Below are positions 12,991 to 24,280 of a DNA stretch of 64,000 nt, piece after piece. Under the pieces are notes generated by a model, which was given only the letters and a program-made list of their open reading frames with translations, did not search any database and was not told where the DNA came from. Numbering within the stretch: the stretch's first letter is position 1; each line of letters starts with the position of its first letter. This DNA is from Pegoplata infirma. Lineage: Eukaryota > Arthropoda > Insecta > Diptera > Anthomyiidae. Both the position numbers and the translations under genes were made by a program. The stretch spans positions 149,413,841 through 149,477,840 of the forward strand of contig OY992537.1 in assembly GCA_963921195.1 (NCBI GenBank). Direction: 5' to 3'.

Positions 12991-14986
12991 TTTCAACCGC
13001 TGTATCTCTGCAACTATTGCTCCGATTTTGTCAAAATAACAAAAAAATAAAAGATTGAGACTTTATCTTTCCTCTGGAACCAAATGTGAGACAATCGGGC
13101 TGGTGCATTTATGCAAAGTTTTTTTTTCATTTTTATGAGAAACCCATTATTTAAGGTTTTTTGGAGACCCTCATTTTTAAATTGCTATAACTCGGTAAAT
13201 AATGATGCGATTTTGACTCTATAAAAACTAGAATGCATAAGTATATTAGCTTTATCATGACAGAAAAAATTTAAGACTATCAGACTAGTATTAACAGATA
13301 TTTATGCATTCATAACAAAAATATTTTCGGGTTACTTGTAATAACTTGAAATGGCTATATCAAGGTTACAATTCTATCGTTTTCTAATGCCTTTGCACGA
13401 ATTTAAATCTTTTTCAATTAAGTTTAAATAGAATAAAAGAGATTGCTCGATTTTAAATTTTTTAAAAAAATTTTTTTTTCCAAAATGATAAACTTGTAAT
13501 TTTTCGTAGTCTGGAGACCTTTTACTTTCAACGGCTGTATCTCTGCAACTATTGCTCCGATTTTGTCAAAATAACAAAAAAATAAAAGATTGAGACTTTA
13601 TCTTTCCTCTGGAACCAAATGTGAGACAATCGGGCTGGTACTTACAGAGATATATGCATTTATGCAAAGTTTTTTTTTTCATTTTTATGAGAAACCCATT
13701 ATTTAAGGTTTTTTTGGAGACCCTCATTTTTAAATTGCTATAACTCGGTAAATAATGATCCGATTTTGACTCTATAAAAATTAGAATGCATAAGTATATT
13801 AGCTTTATCATGACAGAAAAAAATTAAGACTATCGGACTAGTATTAACAGATATTTATGCATTCATATCAAAAATATTTTCGGGTTACTTGTAATAACTT
13901 GAAATGGCTATATCAAGGTTACCATTATATCGATTTCAAATGCCTTTGCACGAATTTAAATCTTTTTCAATAAAGTTTAATTCGAATAAAAGAGATTGCT
14001 CGATTTTAAATTTTTAAAAAAAATTATTTTTTCAAAAATGATAAACTTGTAATTTTTCGTAGTCTGGAGACCTTTTACTTTCAACGGCTGTATCTCTGCA
14101 ACTATTGCTCCGATTTTGTCAAAATAACAAAAAAATAAAAGATTGAGACTTTATCGTTCCTCTGGAACCAAATGTGAGACAATCGGGCTGGTACTTACAG
14201 AGATATATGCATTTATGCAAAGTTTTTTTTTCATTTTTATGAGAAACCCATTATTTAAGGTTTTTTGGAGACCCTCATTTTTAAATTGCTATAACTCGGT
14301 AAATAATGATCCGATTTTGACTCTATAAAAATTAGAATGCATAAGTATATTAGCTTTATCATGACAGAAAAAAATTAAGACTATCAGACTAGTATTAACA
14401 GATATTTATGCATTCATATCAAAAATATTTTCGGGTTACTTGTAATAACTTGAAATGGCTATATCAAGGTAACCTTTATATCGCTTTCAAATGCCTTTGC
14501 ACGAATTTAAATCTTTTTCAATAAAGTTTAATTAGAATAAAAGAGATTGCTCGATTTTAAATTTTTAAAAAAAATTATTTTTTCAAAAATGATAAACTTG
14601 TAATTTTTCGTAGTCTGGAGACCTTTTACTTTCAACGGCTGTATCTCTGCAACTATTGCTCCGATTTTGTCAAAATAACAAAAAAATAAAAGATTAAGAC
14701 TTTATCTTTCCTCTGGAACCAAATGTGAGACAATCGGGCTGGTACTTACAGAGATATATGCATTTATGCAAAGTTTTTTTTCATTTTTATGAGAAACCCA
14801 TTATTTAATGTTTTTTGGAGACCCTCATTTTTAAATTGCTATAACTCGGTAAATAATGATCCGATTTTGACTCTATAAAAACTAGAATGCATAAGTATAT
14901 TAGCTTTATCATGACAGCAAAAAATTAAGACTATCGGACTAGTATTAACAGATATTTATGCATTCATATCAAAAATATTTTCGGGT
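12991..14986 (+). repeat. higher-order repeat, second copy with one monomer missing
   Basis: Continues the five-monomer series, but the markers caaggtaacctt (near 12277 and 14466) and tttaatgttttttgg (near 12616 and 14805) lie only 2189 bp apart, four monomers. The unit starting near 14143 has the head of the 11401-type monomer and the tail of the following type, so one monomer was lost by recombination around 14160-14340. A 16-bp loss near 13106 also shortens one unit. The block is interrupted by the MITE-like insertion at 14987. Confidence 0.75.
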
Positions 14987-15906
14987 CCCGGGTGAAAATG
15001 ACCATGTATGTTCATACATGATCATACATGCTCATACATGATTACATGTATGATAGTATATGAACAATATATGGAAATAAATGTCATACATGGGAGCATA
15101 TATGAACATACACAAGTAATGTAATATTCCATATATGTAAATGTATGCATCTATGTGTGGATATGTACATGTCACACACCTTCATATATGCAATGCATCT
15201 GCATAGCATACATGTCTTAAAAACTTTTTTTTTAAAGGTTGGGTACGGCAGAACTTTGCAAAATTTGACGAAGTTCATGTATGTGTTCAGTCTGAAAAAG
15301 TCTTTCGGTCGGACAATATTGATCATACATCATCAAAATTGATTATAATTTTTGTGATCTATAGGCGAATATGAACGGCACTAACGTAACCAAATTTAGA
15401 AGAAAATGCGAACTCTGACGGTATTACAGTCTGAGCTGCGAAGGATTTCATTCCTTAATTTGATTTGGTGTTCTGAATTAAACTTTAATGATTGCGTTCC
15501 CCAATCACAATTTATCGAATGATTTTACATTTGATTTTAAAATATAGAATGCATTCGATTTCTTTTCCATTCGACTTTGAAAATTGAATGCGTAAGTTTT
15601 TATAAATTCAATTTTTAAAAGTCTCATGAATAATAAATGAATGCATTCAATTTTTAAAATTCTCATAAATTCTCATAAAAAATAGTGTCATAAATTAATA
15701 CAAATTATTTATATTTGAAAATTTTCAATTAATAGCTATTATATAGACGTTTTATGGAAAAAAATACAAAAAAAAAATTACATACAAATTCATGTATGAC
15801 AATGTATGATCATTAATGTACATGTACCCTCAAATTACGGATATGCACATGTATGGACATCCATATATGCATCATATATGAACATACATGGTCATTTTCA
15901 CCCGGG
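14987..15906. mobile_element. 920-bp MITE-like non-autonomous DNA element
   Basis: Foreign sequence splitting the monomer motif tttcgggttacttg. The ends are perfect inverted repeats of 30 bp beginning CCCGGGTGAAAATGACCATG. Comparison with uninterrupted monomers allows a target duplication of up to 5 bp (cgggt), but the palindromic CCCGGG terminus makes the exact ends ambiguous. A 1-bp duplication with fully symmetric ends fits equally well. The interior has no convincing reading frame; short frames near 15084-15342 overlap on both strands. Both flanks are crowded with CATACATG/CATGTATG words, 11 in 920 bp. I do not recognise the superfamily. A deletion derivative mobilised by a transposase elsewhere is the likely nature. 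Confidence 0.85.
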
Positions 15907-18900
15907 TTACTTGTAATAACTTGAAATGGCTATATCAAGGTTACCATTACATCGATTTCAAATGCCTTTGCACGAATTTAAATCTTTTTCAATAAAGTTT
16001 AATTAGAATAAAAGAGATTGCTCGATTTTAAATTTTTAAAAAAATTTATTTTTTCAAAAATGATAAACTTGTAATTTTTCGTAGTCTGGAGACCTTTTAC
16101 TTTCAACGGCTGTATCTCTGCAACTATTGCTCCGATTTTGTCAAAATAACAAAAAAATAAAATATTGAGACTTTATCTTTCCTCTGGAACCAAATGTGAG
16201 GCAATCGGGCTGGTACTTACAGAGATATATGCATTTATTCAAAGTTTTTTTTTCATTTTTATGAGAAACCCATTATTTAAGGTTTCTTGGAGACCCTCAT
16301 TTTTAAATTGCTATAACTCGGTAAATAATGATCCGATTTTGACTCTATTAAAACTAGAATGCATAAGTATATTAGCTTTATCATGACAGAAAAAATTTAA
16401 GACTATCAGACTAGTATTAACAGATATTTATGCATTCATATCAAAAATATTTTCGGGTTACTTGTAATAACTTGAAATGGCTATATCAAGGTTACCATTC
16501 TATCGTTTTCTAATGCCTTTGCACGAATTTAAATCTTTTTCAATAAAGTTTAAATAGAATAAAAGAGATTGCTCGATTTTAAATTTTTAAAAAAAATTTT
16601 TTTTTCAAAAATGATAAACTTGTAATTTTTCGTAGTCTGGAGACCTTTTACTTTCAACGGCTGTATCTCTGCAACTATTGCTCCGATTTTGTCAAAATAA
16701 CAAAAAAATAAAAGATTGAGACTTTATCTTTCCTCTGGAACCAAATGTGAGACAATCGGGCTGGTACTTACAGAGATATATGCATTTATGCAAAGTTTTT
16801 TTTTCATTTTTATGAGAAACCCATTATTTAAGGTTTTTTGGAGACCCTCATTTTTAAATTGCTATAACTCGGTAAATAATGATCCGATTTTGACTCTATA
16901 AAAATTAGAATGCATAAGTATATTAGCTTTATCATGACAGAAAAAAATTAAGACTATCAGACTAGTATTAACAGATATTTATGCATTCATATCAAAAATA
17001 TTTTCGGGTTACTTGTAATAACTTGAAATGGCTATATCAAGTTTACCATTATATCGCTTTCAAATGCCTTTGCACGAATTTAAATCTTTTTCAATAAAGT
17101 TTAAATAGAATAAAAGAGATTGCTCGATTTTAAATTTTTAAAAAAAAATGTATTTTTTCAAAAATGATAAACTTGTAATTTTTCGTAGTCTGGAGACCTT
17201 TTACTTTCAACGGCTGTATCTCTGCAACTATTGCTCCGATTTTGTCAAAATAACAAAAAAATAAAAGATTGAGACTTTATCTTTCCTCTGGAACCAAATG
17301 TGAGACAATCGGGCTGGTACTTACAGAGATATATGCATTTATGCAAAGTTTTTTTTTCATTTTTATGAGAAACCCATTATTTAAGGTTTTTTGGAGACCC
17401 CCATTTTTAAATTGCTATAACTCGGTAAATAATGATGCGATTTTGACTCTATAAAAACTAGAATGCATAAGTATATTAGCTTTATCATGACAGAAAAAAT
17501 TTAAGACTATCAGACTAGTATTAACAGATATTTATGCATTCATATCAAAAATATTTTCGGGTTACTTGTAATAACTTGAAATGGCTATATCAAGGTTACC
17601 ATTCTATCGTTTTCTAATGCCTTTGCACGAATTTAAATCTTTTTCAATAAAGTTTAAATAGAATAAAAGAGATTGCTCGATTTTAAATTTTTAAAAAAAA
17701 TTTTTTTTTCAAAAATGATAAACTTGTAATTTTTCGTAGTCTGGAGACCTTTTACTTTCAACGGCTGTATCTCTGCAACTATTGCTCCGATTTTGTCAAA
17801 ATAACAAAAAAATAAAAGATTGAGACTTTATCTTTCCTCTGGCACCAAATGTGAGGCAATCGGGCTGGTACTTACAGAGATATATGCATTTATGCAAAGT
17901 TTTTTTTTTATTTTTATGAGAAACCCATTATTTAAGGTTTCTTGGAGACCCTCATTTTTAAATTGCTATAACTCAGTAAATAATGATCCGATTTTGACTC
18001 TATAAAAACTAGAATGCATAAGTATATTAGCTTTATCATGACAGAAAAAAATTAAGACTATCGGACTAGTATTAACAGATATTTATGCATTCATATCAAA
18101 AATATTTTCGGGTTACTTGTAATAACTTGAAATGGCTATATCAAGGTTACCATTATATCGATTTCAAATGCCTTTGCACGAATTTAAATCTTTTTCAATA
18201 AAGTTTAATTAGAATAAAAGAGATTGCTCGATTTTAAATTTTTAAAAAAAATTATTTTTTCAAAAATGATAAACTTGTAATTTTTCGTAGTCTGGAGACC
18301 TTTTATTTTCAACGGCTGTATCTCTGCAACTATTGCTCCGATTTTGTCAAAATAACAAAAAAATAAAATATTGAGACTTTATCTTTCCTCTGGAACCAAA
18401 TGTGAGACAATCGGGCTGGTACTTACAGAGATATATGCATTTATTCAAAGTTTTTTTTCATTTTTATGAGAAACCCATTATTTAAGGTTTCTTGGAGACC
18501 CTCATTTTTAAATTGCTATAACTCGGTAAATAATGATCCGATTTTGACTCTATAAAAACTAGAATGCATAAGTATATTAGCTTTATCATGACAGAAAAAA
18601 ATTAAGACTATCGGACTAGTATTAACAGATATTTATGCATTCATATCAAAATTATTTTCGGGTTACTTGTAATAACTTTTTTTTTTAATTTTTATGAGAA
18701 ACCCATTATTTAAGGTTTTTTGGAGACCCTCATTTTTAAATTGCTATAACTCGGTAAATAATGATCCGATTTTGACTCTATAAAAATTAGAATGCATAAG
18801 TATATTAGCTTTATCATGACAGAAAAAAATTAAGACTATCGGACTAGTATTAACAGATATTTATGCATTCATATCAAAAATATTTTCGGGTTACTTGTAA

Positions 18901-21900
18901 TAACTTGAAATGGCTATATCAAGGTTACCATTATTTCGATTTCAAATGCCTTTGCAAGAATTTAAATTTTTTTCAATAAAGTTTAAATAGAATAAAAGAG
19001 ATTGCTCGATTTTAAATTTTTAAAAAAATTTATTTTTTCAAAATGATAAACTTGTAATTTTTCGTAGTCTGGAGACCTTTTACTTTCAACGGCTGTATCT
19101 CTGCAACTATTGCTCCGATTTTGTCAAAATAACAAAAAAATAAAAGATTGAGACTTTATCTTTCCTCTGGAACCAAATGTGAGGCAATCGGGCTGGTACT
19201 TACAGAGATATATGCATTTATGCAAAGTTTTTTTTTTATTTTTATGAGAAACCCATTGTTTAAGGTTTCTTGGAGACCCTCATTTTTAAATTGCTATAAC
19301 TCGGTAAATAATGATCCGATTTTGACTCTATAAAAACTAGAATGCATAAGTATATTAGCTTTATCATGACAGAAAAAAATTAAGACTATCGGACTAGTAT
19401 TAACAGATATTTATGCATTCATATCAAAAATATTTTCGGGTTACTTGTAATAACTTGAAATGGCTATATCAAGGTTACCATTATATCGATTTCAAATGCC
19501 TTTGCACGAATTTAAATCTTTTTCAATAAAGTTTAATTAGAATAAAAGAGATTGCTCGATTTTAAATTTTTAAAAAAAATTTATTTTTTCAAAAATGATA
19601 AACTTGTAATTTTTCGTAGTCTGGAGACCTTTTACTTTCAACGGCTGTATCTCTGCAACTATTGCTCCGATTTTGTCAAAATAACAAAAAAATAAAATAT
19701 TGAGACTTTATCTTTCCTCTGGAACCAAATGTGAGGCAATCGGGCTGGTACTTACAGAGATATATGCATTTATTCAAAGTTTTTTTTTCATTTTTATGAG
19801 AAACCCATTATTTAAGGTTTCTTGGAGACCCTCATTTTTAAATTGCTATAACTCGGTAAATAATGATCCGATTTTGACTCTATAAAAACTAGAATGCATA
19901 AGTATATTAGCTTTATCATGACAGAAAAAAATTAAGACTATCGGACTAGTATTAACAGATATTTATGCATTCATATTAAAAATATTTTCGGGTTACTTGT
20001 AAGAACTTGAAATGGCTATATCAAGGTTACCATTATATCAATTTCAAATGCCTTTGCACGAATTTAAATCTTTTTCAATAAAGTTTAATTAGAATAAAAG
20101 AGATTGCTCGATTTTAAATTTTTAAAAAAATTTATTTTTTCAAAAATGATAAACTTGTAATTTTTCGTAGTCTGGAGACCTTTTACTTTCAACGGCTGTA
20201 TCTCTGCAACTATTGCTCCGATTTTGTCAAAATAACAAAAAAATAAAAGATTGAGACTTTATCTTTCCTCTGGAACCAAATGTGAGACAATCGGGCTGGT
20301 ACTTACAGAGATATATGCATTTATGCAAAGTTTTTTTTTCATTTTTATGAGAAACCCATTATTTAAGGTTTTTTGGAGACCCTCATTTTTAAATTGCTAT
20401 AACTCGGTAAATAATGATGCGATTTTGACTCTATAAAAACTAGAATGCATAAGTATATTAGCTTTATCATGACAGAAAAAATTTAAGACTATCAGACTAG
20501 TATTAACAGATATTTATGCATTCATATCAAAAATATTTTCGGGTTACTTGTAATAACTTGAAATGGCTATATCAAGGTTACCATTCTATCGTTTTCTAAT
20601 GCCTTTGCACGAATTTAAATCTTTTTCAATAAAGTTTAAATAGAATAAAAGAGATTGCTCGATTTTAAATTTTTAAAAAAAAATTTTTTTTCAAAAATGA
20701 TAAACTTGTAATTTTTCGTAGTCTGGAGACCTTTTACTTTCAACGGCTGTATCTCTGCAACTATTGCTCCGATTTTGTCAAAATAACAAAAAAATAAAAG
20801 ATTGAGACTTTATCTTTCCTCTGGAACCAAATGTGAGGCAATCGGGCTGGTACTTACAGAGATATATGCATTTATGCAAAGTTTTTTTTTTTATTTTTAT
20901 GAGAAACCCATTATTTAAGGTTTCTTGGAGACCCTCATTTTTAAATTGCTATAACTCGGTAAATAATGATCCGATTTTGACTCTATAAAAACTAGAATGC
21001 ATAAGTATATTAGCTTTATCATGACAGAAAAAAATTAAGACTATCGGACTAGTATTAAGAGATATTTATGCATTCATATCAAAAATATTTTCGGGTTACT
21101 TGTAATAACTTGAAATGGCTATATCAAGGTTACCATTATATCGATTTCAAATGCCTTTGCACGAATTTAAATCTTTTTCAATAAAGTTTAATTAGAATAA
21201 AAGAGATTGCTCGATTTTAAATTTTTAAAAAAATTTATTTTTTCAAAAATGATAAACTTGTAATTTTTCGTAGTCTGGAGACCTTTTACTTTCAACGGCT
21301 GTATCTCTGCAACTATTGCTCCGATTTTGTCAAAATAACAAAAAAATAAAATATTGAGACTTTATCTTTCCTCTGGAACCAAATGTGAGACAATCGGGCT
21401 GGTACTTACAGAGATATATGCATTTATTCAAAGTTTTTTTTTCATTTTTATGAGAAACCCATTATTTAAGGTTTCTTGGAGACCCTCATTTTTAAATTGC
21501 TATAACTCGGTAAATAATGATCCGATTTTGACTCTATAAAAACTAGAATGCATAAGTATATTAGCTTTATCATGACAGAAAAAAATTAAGACTATCGGAC
21601 TAGTATTAACAGATATTTATGCATTCATATCAAAAATATTTTCGGGTTACTTGTAATAACTTGAAATGGCTATATCAAGGTTACCATTATATCAATTGCA
21701 AATGCCTTTGCACGAATTTAAATCTTTTTCAATAAAGTTTAATTAGAATAAAAGAGATTGCTCGATTTTAAATTTTTAAAAAAATTTATTTTTTCAAAAA
21801 TGATAAACTTGTAATTTTTCGTAGTCTGGAGACCTTTTACTTTCAACGGCTGTATCTCTGCAACTATTGCTCCGATTTTGTCAAAATAACAAAAAAATAA

Positions 21901-22379
21901 AAGATTGAGACTTTATCTTTCCTCTGGAACCAAATGTGAGACAATCGGGCTGGTACTTACAGAGATATATGCATTTATGCAAAGTTTTTTTTTTCATTTT
22001 TATGAGAAACCCATTATTTAAGGTTTTTTGGAGACCCTCATTTTTAAATTGCTATAACTCGGTAAATAATGATCCGATTTTGACTCTATAAAAATTAGAA
22101 TGCATAAGTATATTAGCTTTATCATGACAGAAAAAAATTAAGACTATCGGACTAGTATTAACAGATATTTATGCATTCATATCAAAAATATTTTCGGGTT
22201 ACTTGTAATAACTTGAAATGGCTATATCAAGGTTACCATTATATCGATTTCAAATGCCTTTGCACGAATTTAAATCTTTTTCAATAAAGTTTAATTCGAA
22301 TAAAAGAGATTGCTCGATTTTAAATTTTGAAAAAAAAATATTTTTTCAAAAATGATAAACTTGTAATTTTTCGTAGTCT
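15907..22379 (+). repeat. satellite array block 2 (about 11.7 monomers)
   Basis: Same 551-bp monomer and orientation as block 1. One unit is truncated: near 18678 the taataactt segment runs directly into the T run before atttttatgag, removing about 322 bp and leaving a 226-229 bp remnant. The last unit is interrupted at cgtagtct by the Transib-like element. No gene is visible. Confidence 0.96.
22375..22379. repeat. 5-bp target duplication (agtct), left
   Basis: agtct directly precedes the CACAGTG terminus and is repeated at 24281-24285 directly after the other end. Uninterrupted monomers have a single cgtagtctggagacc, so the duplication is clear. Confidence 0.93.
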
Positions 22380-24280
22380 CACAGTGGAAGATGGACGCGC
22401 ATCGTAACAAAATCAAAATTGTCAGCGATTTGATCGGTTGAACAAGGGTTTAATAAAAGACATCCTAGGGGATAGAAAACCATTCATAAAATATTTATAT
22501 GTCAGTTACTTTGACCAGGGCGTCTCTCCAAAGTCCAAACATTTTCAGGTTTTTTTTAAAAATGAAAATTTTTTGGAAACCTTTTTTTAATGATTATGTA
22601 AAACTATTTCTGAGTAAGCTAACATCCTGAAATTTTAACACAGCTTTGACAATGTGTGTAACTAATTAAAACTGTCCTTATAAGCTAAAAGTTTAAACCG
22701 CGTTATTCGTTAATTGACTGCCAAATGTTGTCATTTTTTAAGAAATGTGTAAAAAAGACTTTTAATTATAGACTGCATCTTTTGTGGAACCTTGTGGATA
22801 CAGACAAATTCAATATAGGGTGAAATTAGAGGTATTTACCTAAACGAGGAACCTTATCTCGTCTGCAGTAACTTGCAGTTAAATTCAGGATAAGGCTCCA
22901 AAGTAGGGTCCATAAAAAAAAAACATAATATATATTATATACTACTATTTATTTTTTTTAATTTTTATTTTTCGAAATTATTAAATATCAGCTTCAACCT
23001 ATTTAGATATTTACAAAAAAAAATTGGTGATGCTGCATAGGCTTGAGAAACTAACTAAATACCCAGCAAAATTTGGCATTACTAGTAATGGGATTTGTAA
23101 TCCGGAACAAATGTTAATAAGTAGTTACTTGTTGAAACACTAATTATTTTAACAAGGGCGTGAGACAAAAATAAATAGTGATGAGAATTAAGATAAATAA
23201 GTACTTAGTTACTCTCGTTTTACTAAAAAGGAGTAAGAAACCATTACCAATAAAAAGTAAAATAGCTATTTACCAAATGGGAGTAATAAACACATTTAAG
23301 TGTTAAAAATAAAAAAAAGTTAAACATTGTCAAATTCTTATTGAGTTAAGTAATTTTGGAGTTAATTGAATTGTAAAGGGCAAAGAGATATTATTAGTTA
23401 AAAGTACTTCAATACAATTTAAATATTAAGTCAGTTATCAGAAGAATCTTTAGAAAGGTCGCATAAATATTTTAAGATTTACAAAAGCAATTTTAGCAGA
23501 AAAAATTCAAGAATAAACAATCTAAAAGATATTTTTCAAAAATTTATGGTAGAATCAGATCCAAAAATTTCCATTTTACGTCAAGAAACATCGAACTTCG
23601 TAAAAAAGATTCCTTATCCAAGGAACTATTGCAACTAATACAAAAGAACTATTTTTTTTTTATTTATTACGATATTGCATTATCGTGTCTATGTTAATTT
23701 GTTTTTTAATGTTTTAATCCTGTTATTATTCATTTTTGGTTTATTACCACTATTTATTTATTATAAATCAATAAAATAAAATTGATAAAAAAGTCATACG
23801 TGCCGGATATTTTAGTGTAGGGTGAAAGGTAATGTTTGCAAATATTAAATTTATCTTTTTTGTGCAATTTTAAATAGGTTTGATACAAGCAATTCCACTT
23901 ATATATTTATATTGTCAGATTTGTTTACTAAAAAAGTCGATACTTTTGATCATAATTTAACTCAATTTTTTATATGTATTTTAACTAATAATGTTTAATG
24001 ATGTATATTTACTCTATCCGAACGATATTCAGTAATAATATATCAAAAATGTTAATGATCTTAACATTTTTTAGCATTTGTTCATATAAATAAATTAACC
24101 AACTTTGCATTCAATTTATATGTAGGGTGCAAGGAGGACAACAAACTTTGATCACAGCTTTAATTGCTTAAGGTTCCTAGTTTTTAGAATGCCTAATTTT
24201 GTTTTACAACTCCTAACCGTTTAGAAGATATAGTCAAAAAACTTCGATGCGCGCGTTTTCCATACAAACCGTCCACTGTG
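22380..24280. mobile_element. non-autonomous Transib-like DNA transposon, 1.9 kb
   Basis: Inserted into cgtagtctggagacc with a 5-bp duplication, agtct. Both ends begin CACAGTGGA and then share the word CGCGCATCG, which lies 9 bp inside the heptamer on the left and 20 bp inside on the right. A CAC..TG heptamer with 5-bp target duplication is characteristic of the Transib superfamily, relatives of RAG1. CACAGTG is also the consensus heptamer of V(D)J recombination signals. The interior is AT-rich with no frame of useful length on either strand, so it would depend on a transposase made elsewhere. The short motif tagggtg(a/c)aa occurs three times (near 22818, 23819 and 24123). The superfamily call rests only on the termini and duplication length. 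Confidence 0.75.

Larger units (their letters stand above)
1..14986 (+). repeat. satellite array block 1 (551-bp monomer, about 27 copies)
   Basis: Head-to-tail copies of one AT-rich monomer of about 551 bp, all in the same orientation. Equivalent points recur at 8640, 9191, 9743 and 10295, giving spacings of 551-552. Monomers differ by point variants (for example gaggcaatcg versus gagacaatcg, and tgatccgatt versus tgatgcgatt), by the length of a T run after gcaaag, and by small indels. A deletion of about 31 bp near 2559, 4734 and 7999 and a 17-bp loss near 6050 shorten individual units. The block starts before the window. No promoter, gene or RNA gene is visible in it. Short open frames recur but begin at TTG and are broken by T-run changes in many copies. 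Confidence 0.97.

Noticed and set aside
1..14986. CENP-B box in the satellite monomer
   Set aside because: I compared the CGGG sites of the monomer with the pattern nTTCGnnnnAnnCGGGn and neither has TTCG at the required distance.
15084..15342. Short frames on both strands inside the 920-bp MITE-like element
   Set aside because: They overlap each other on opposite strands, are low in complexity because of the CATACATG words, and match no family I know.
22380..24280. P-element or hAT assignment for the 1.9-kb element
   Set aside because: Those groups make 8-bp target duplications. The duplication here is 5 bp and the terminus is CACAGTG, which fits Transib.
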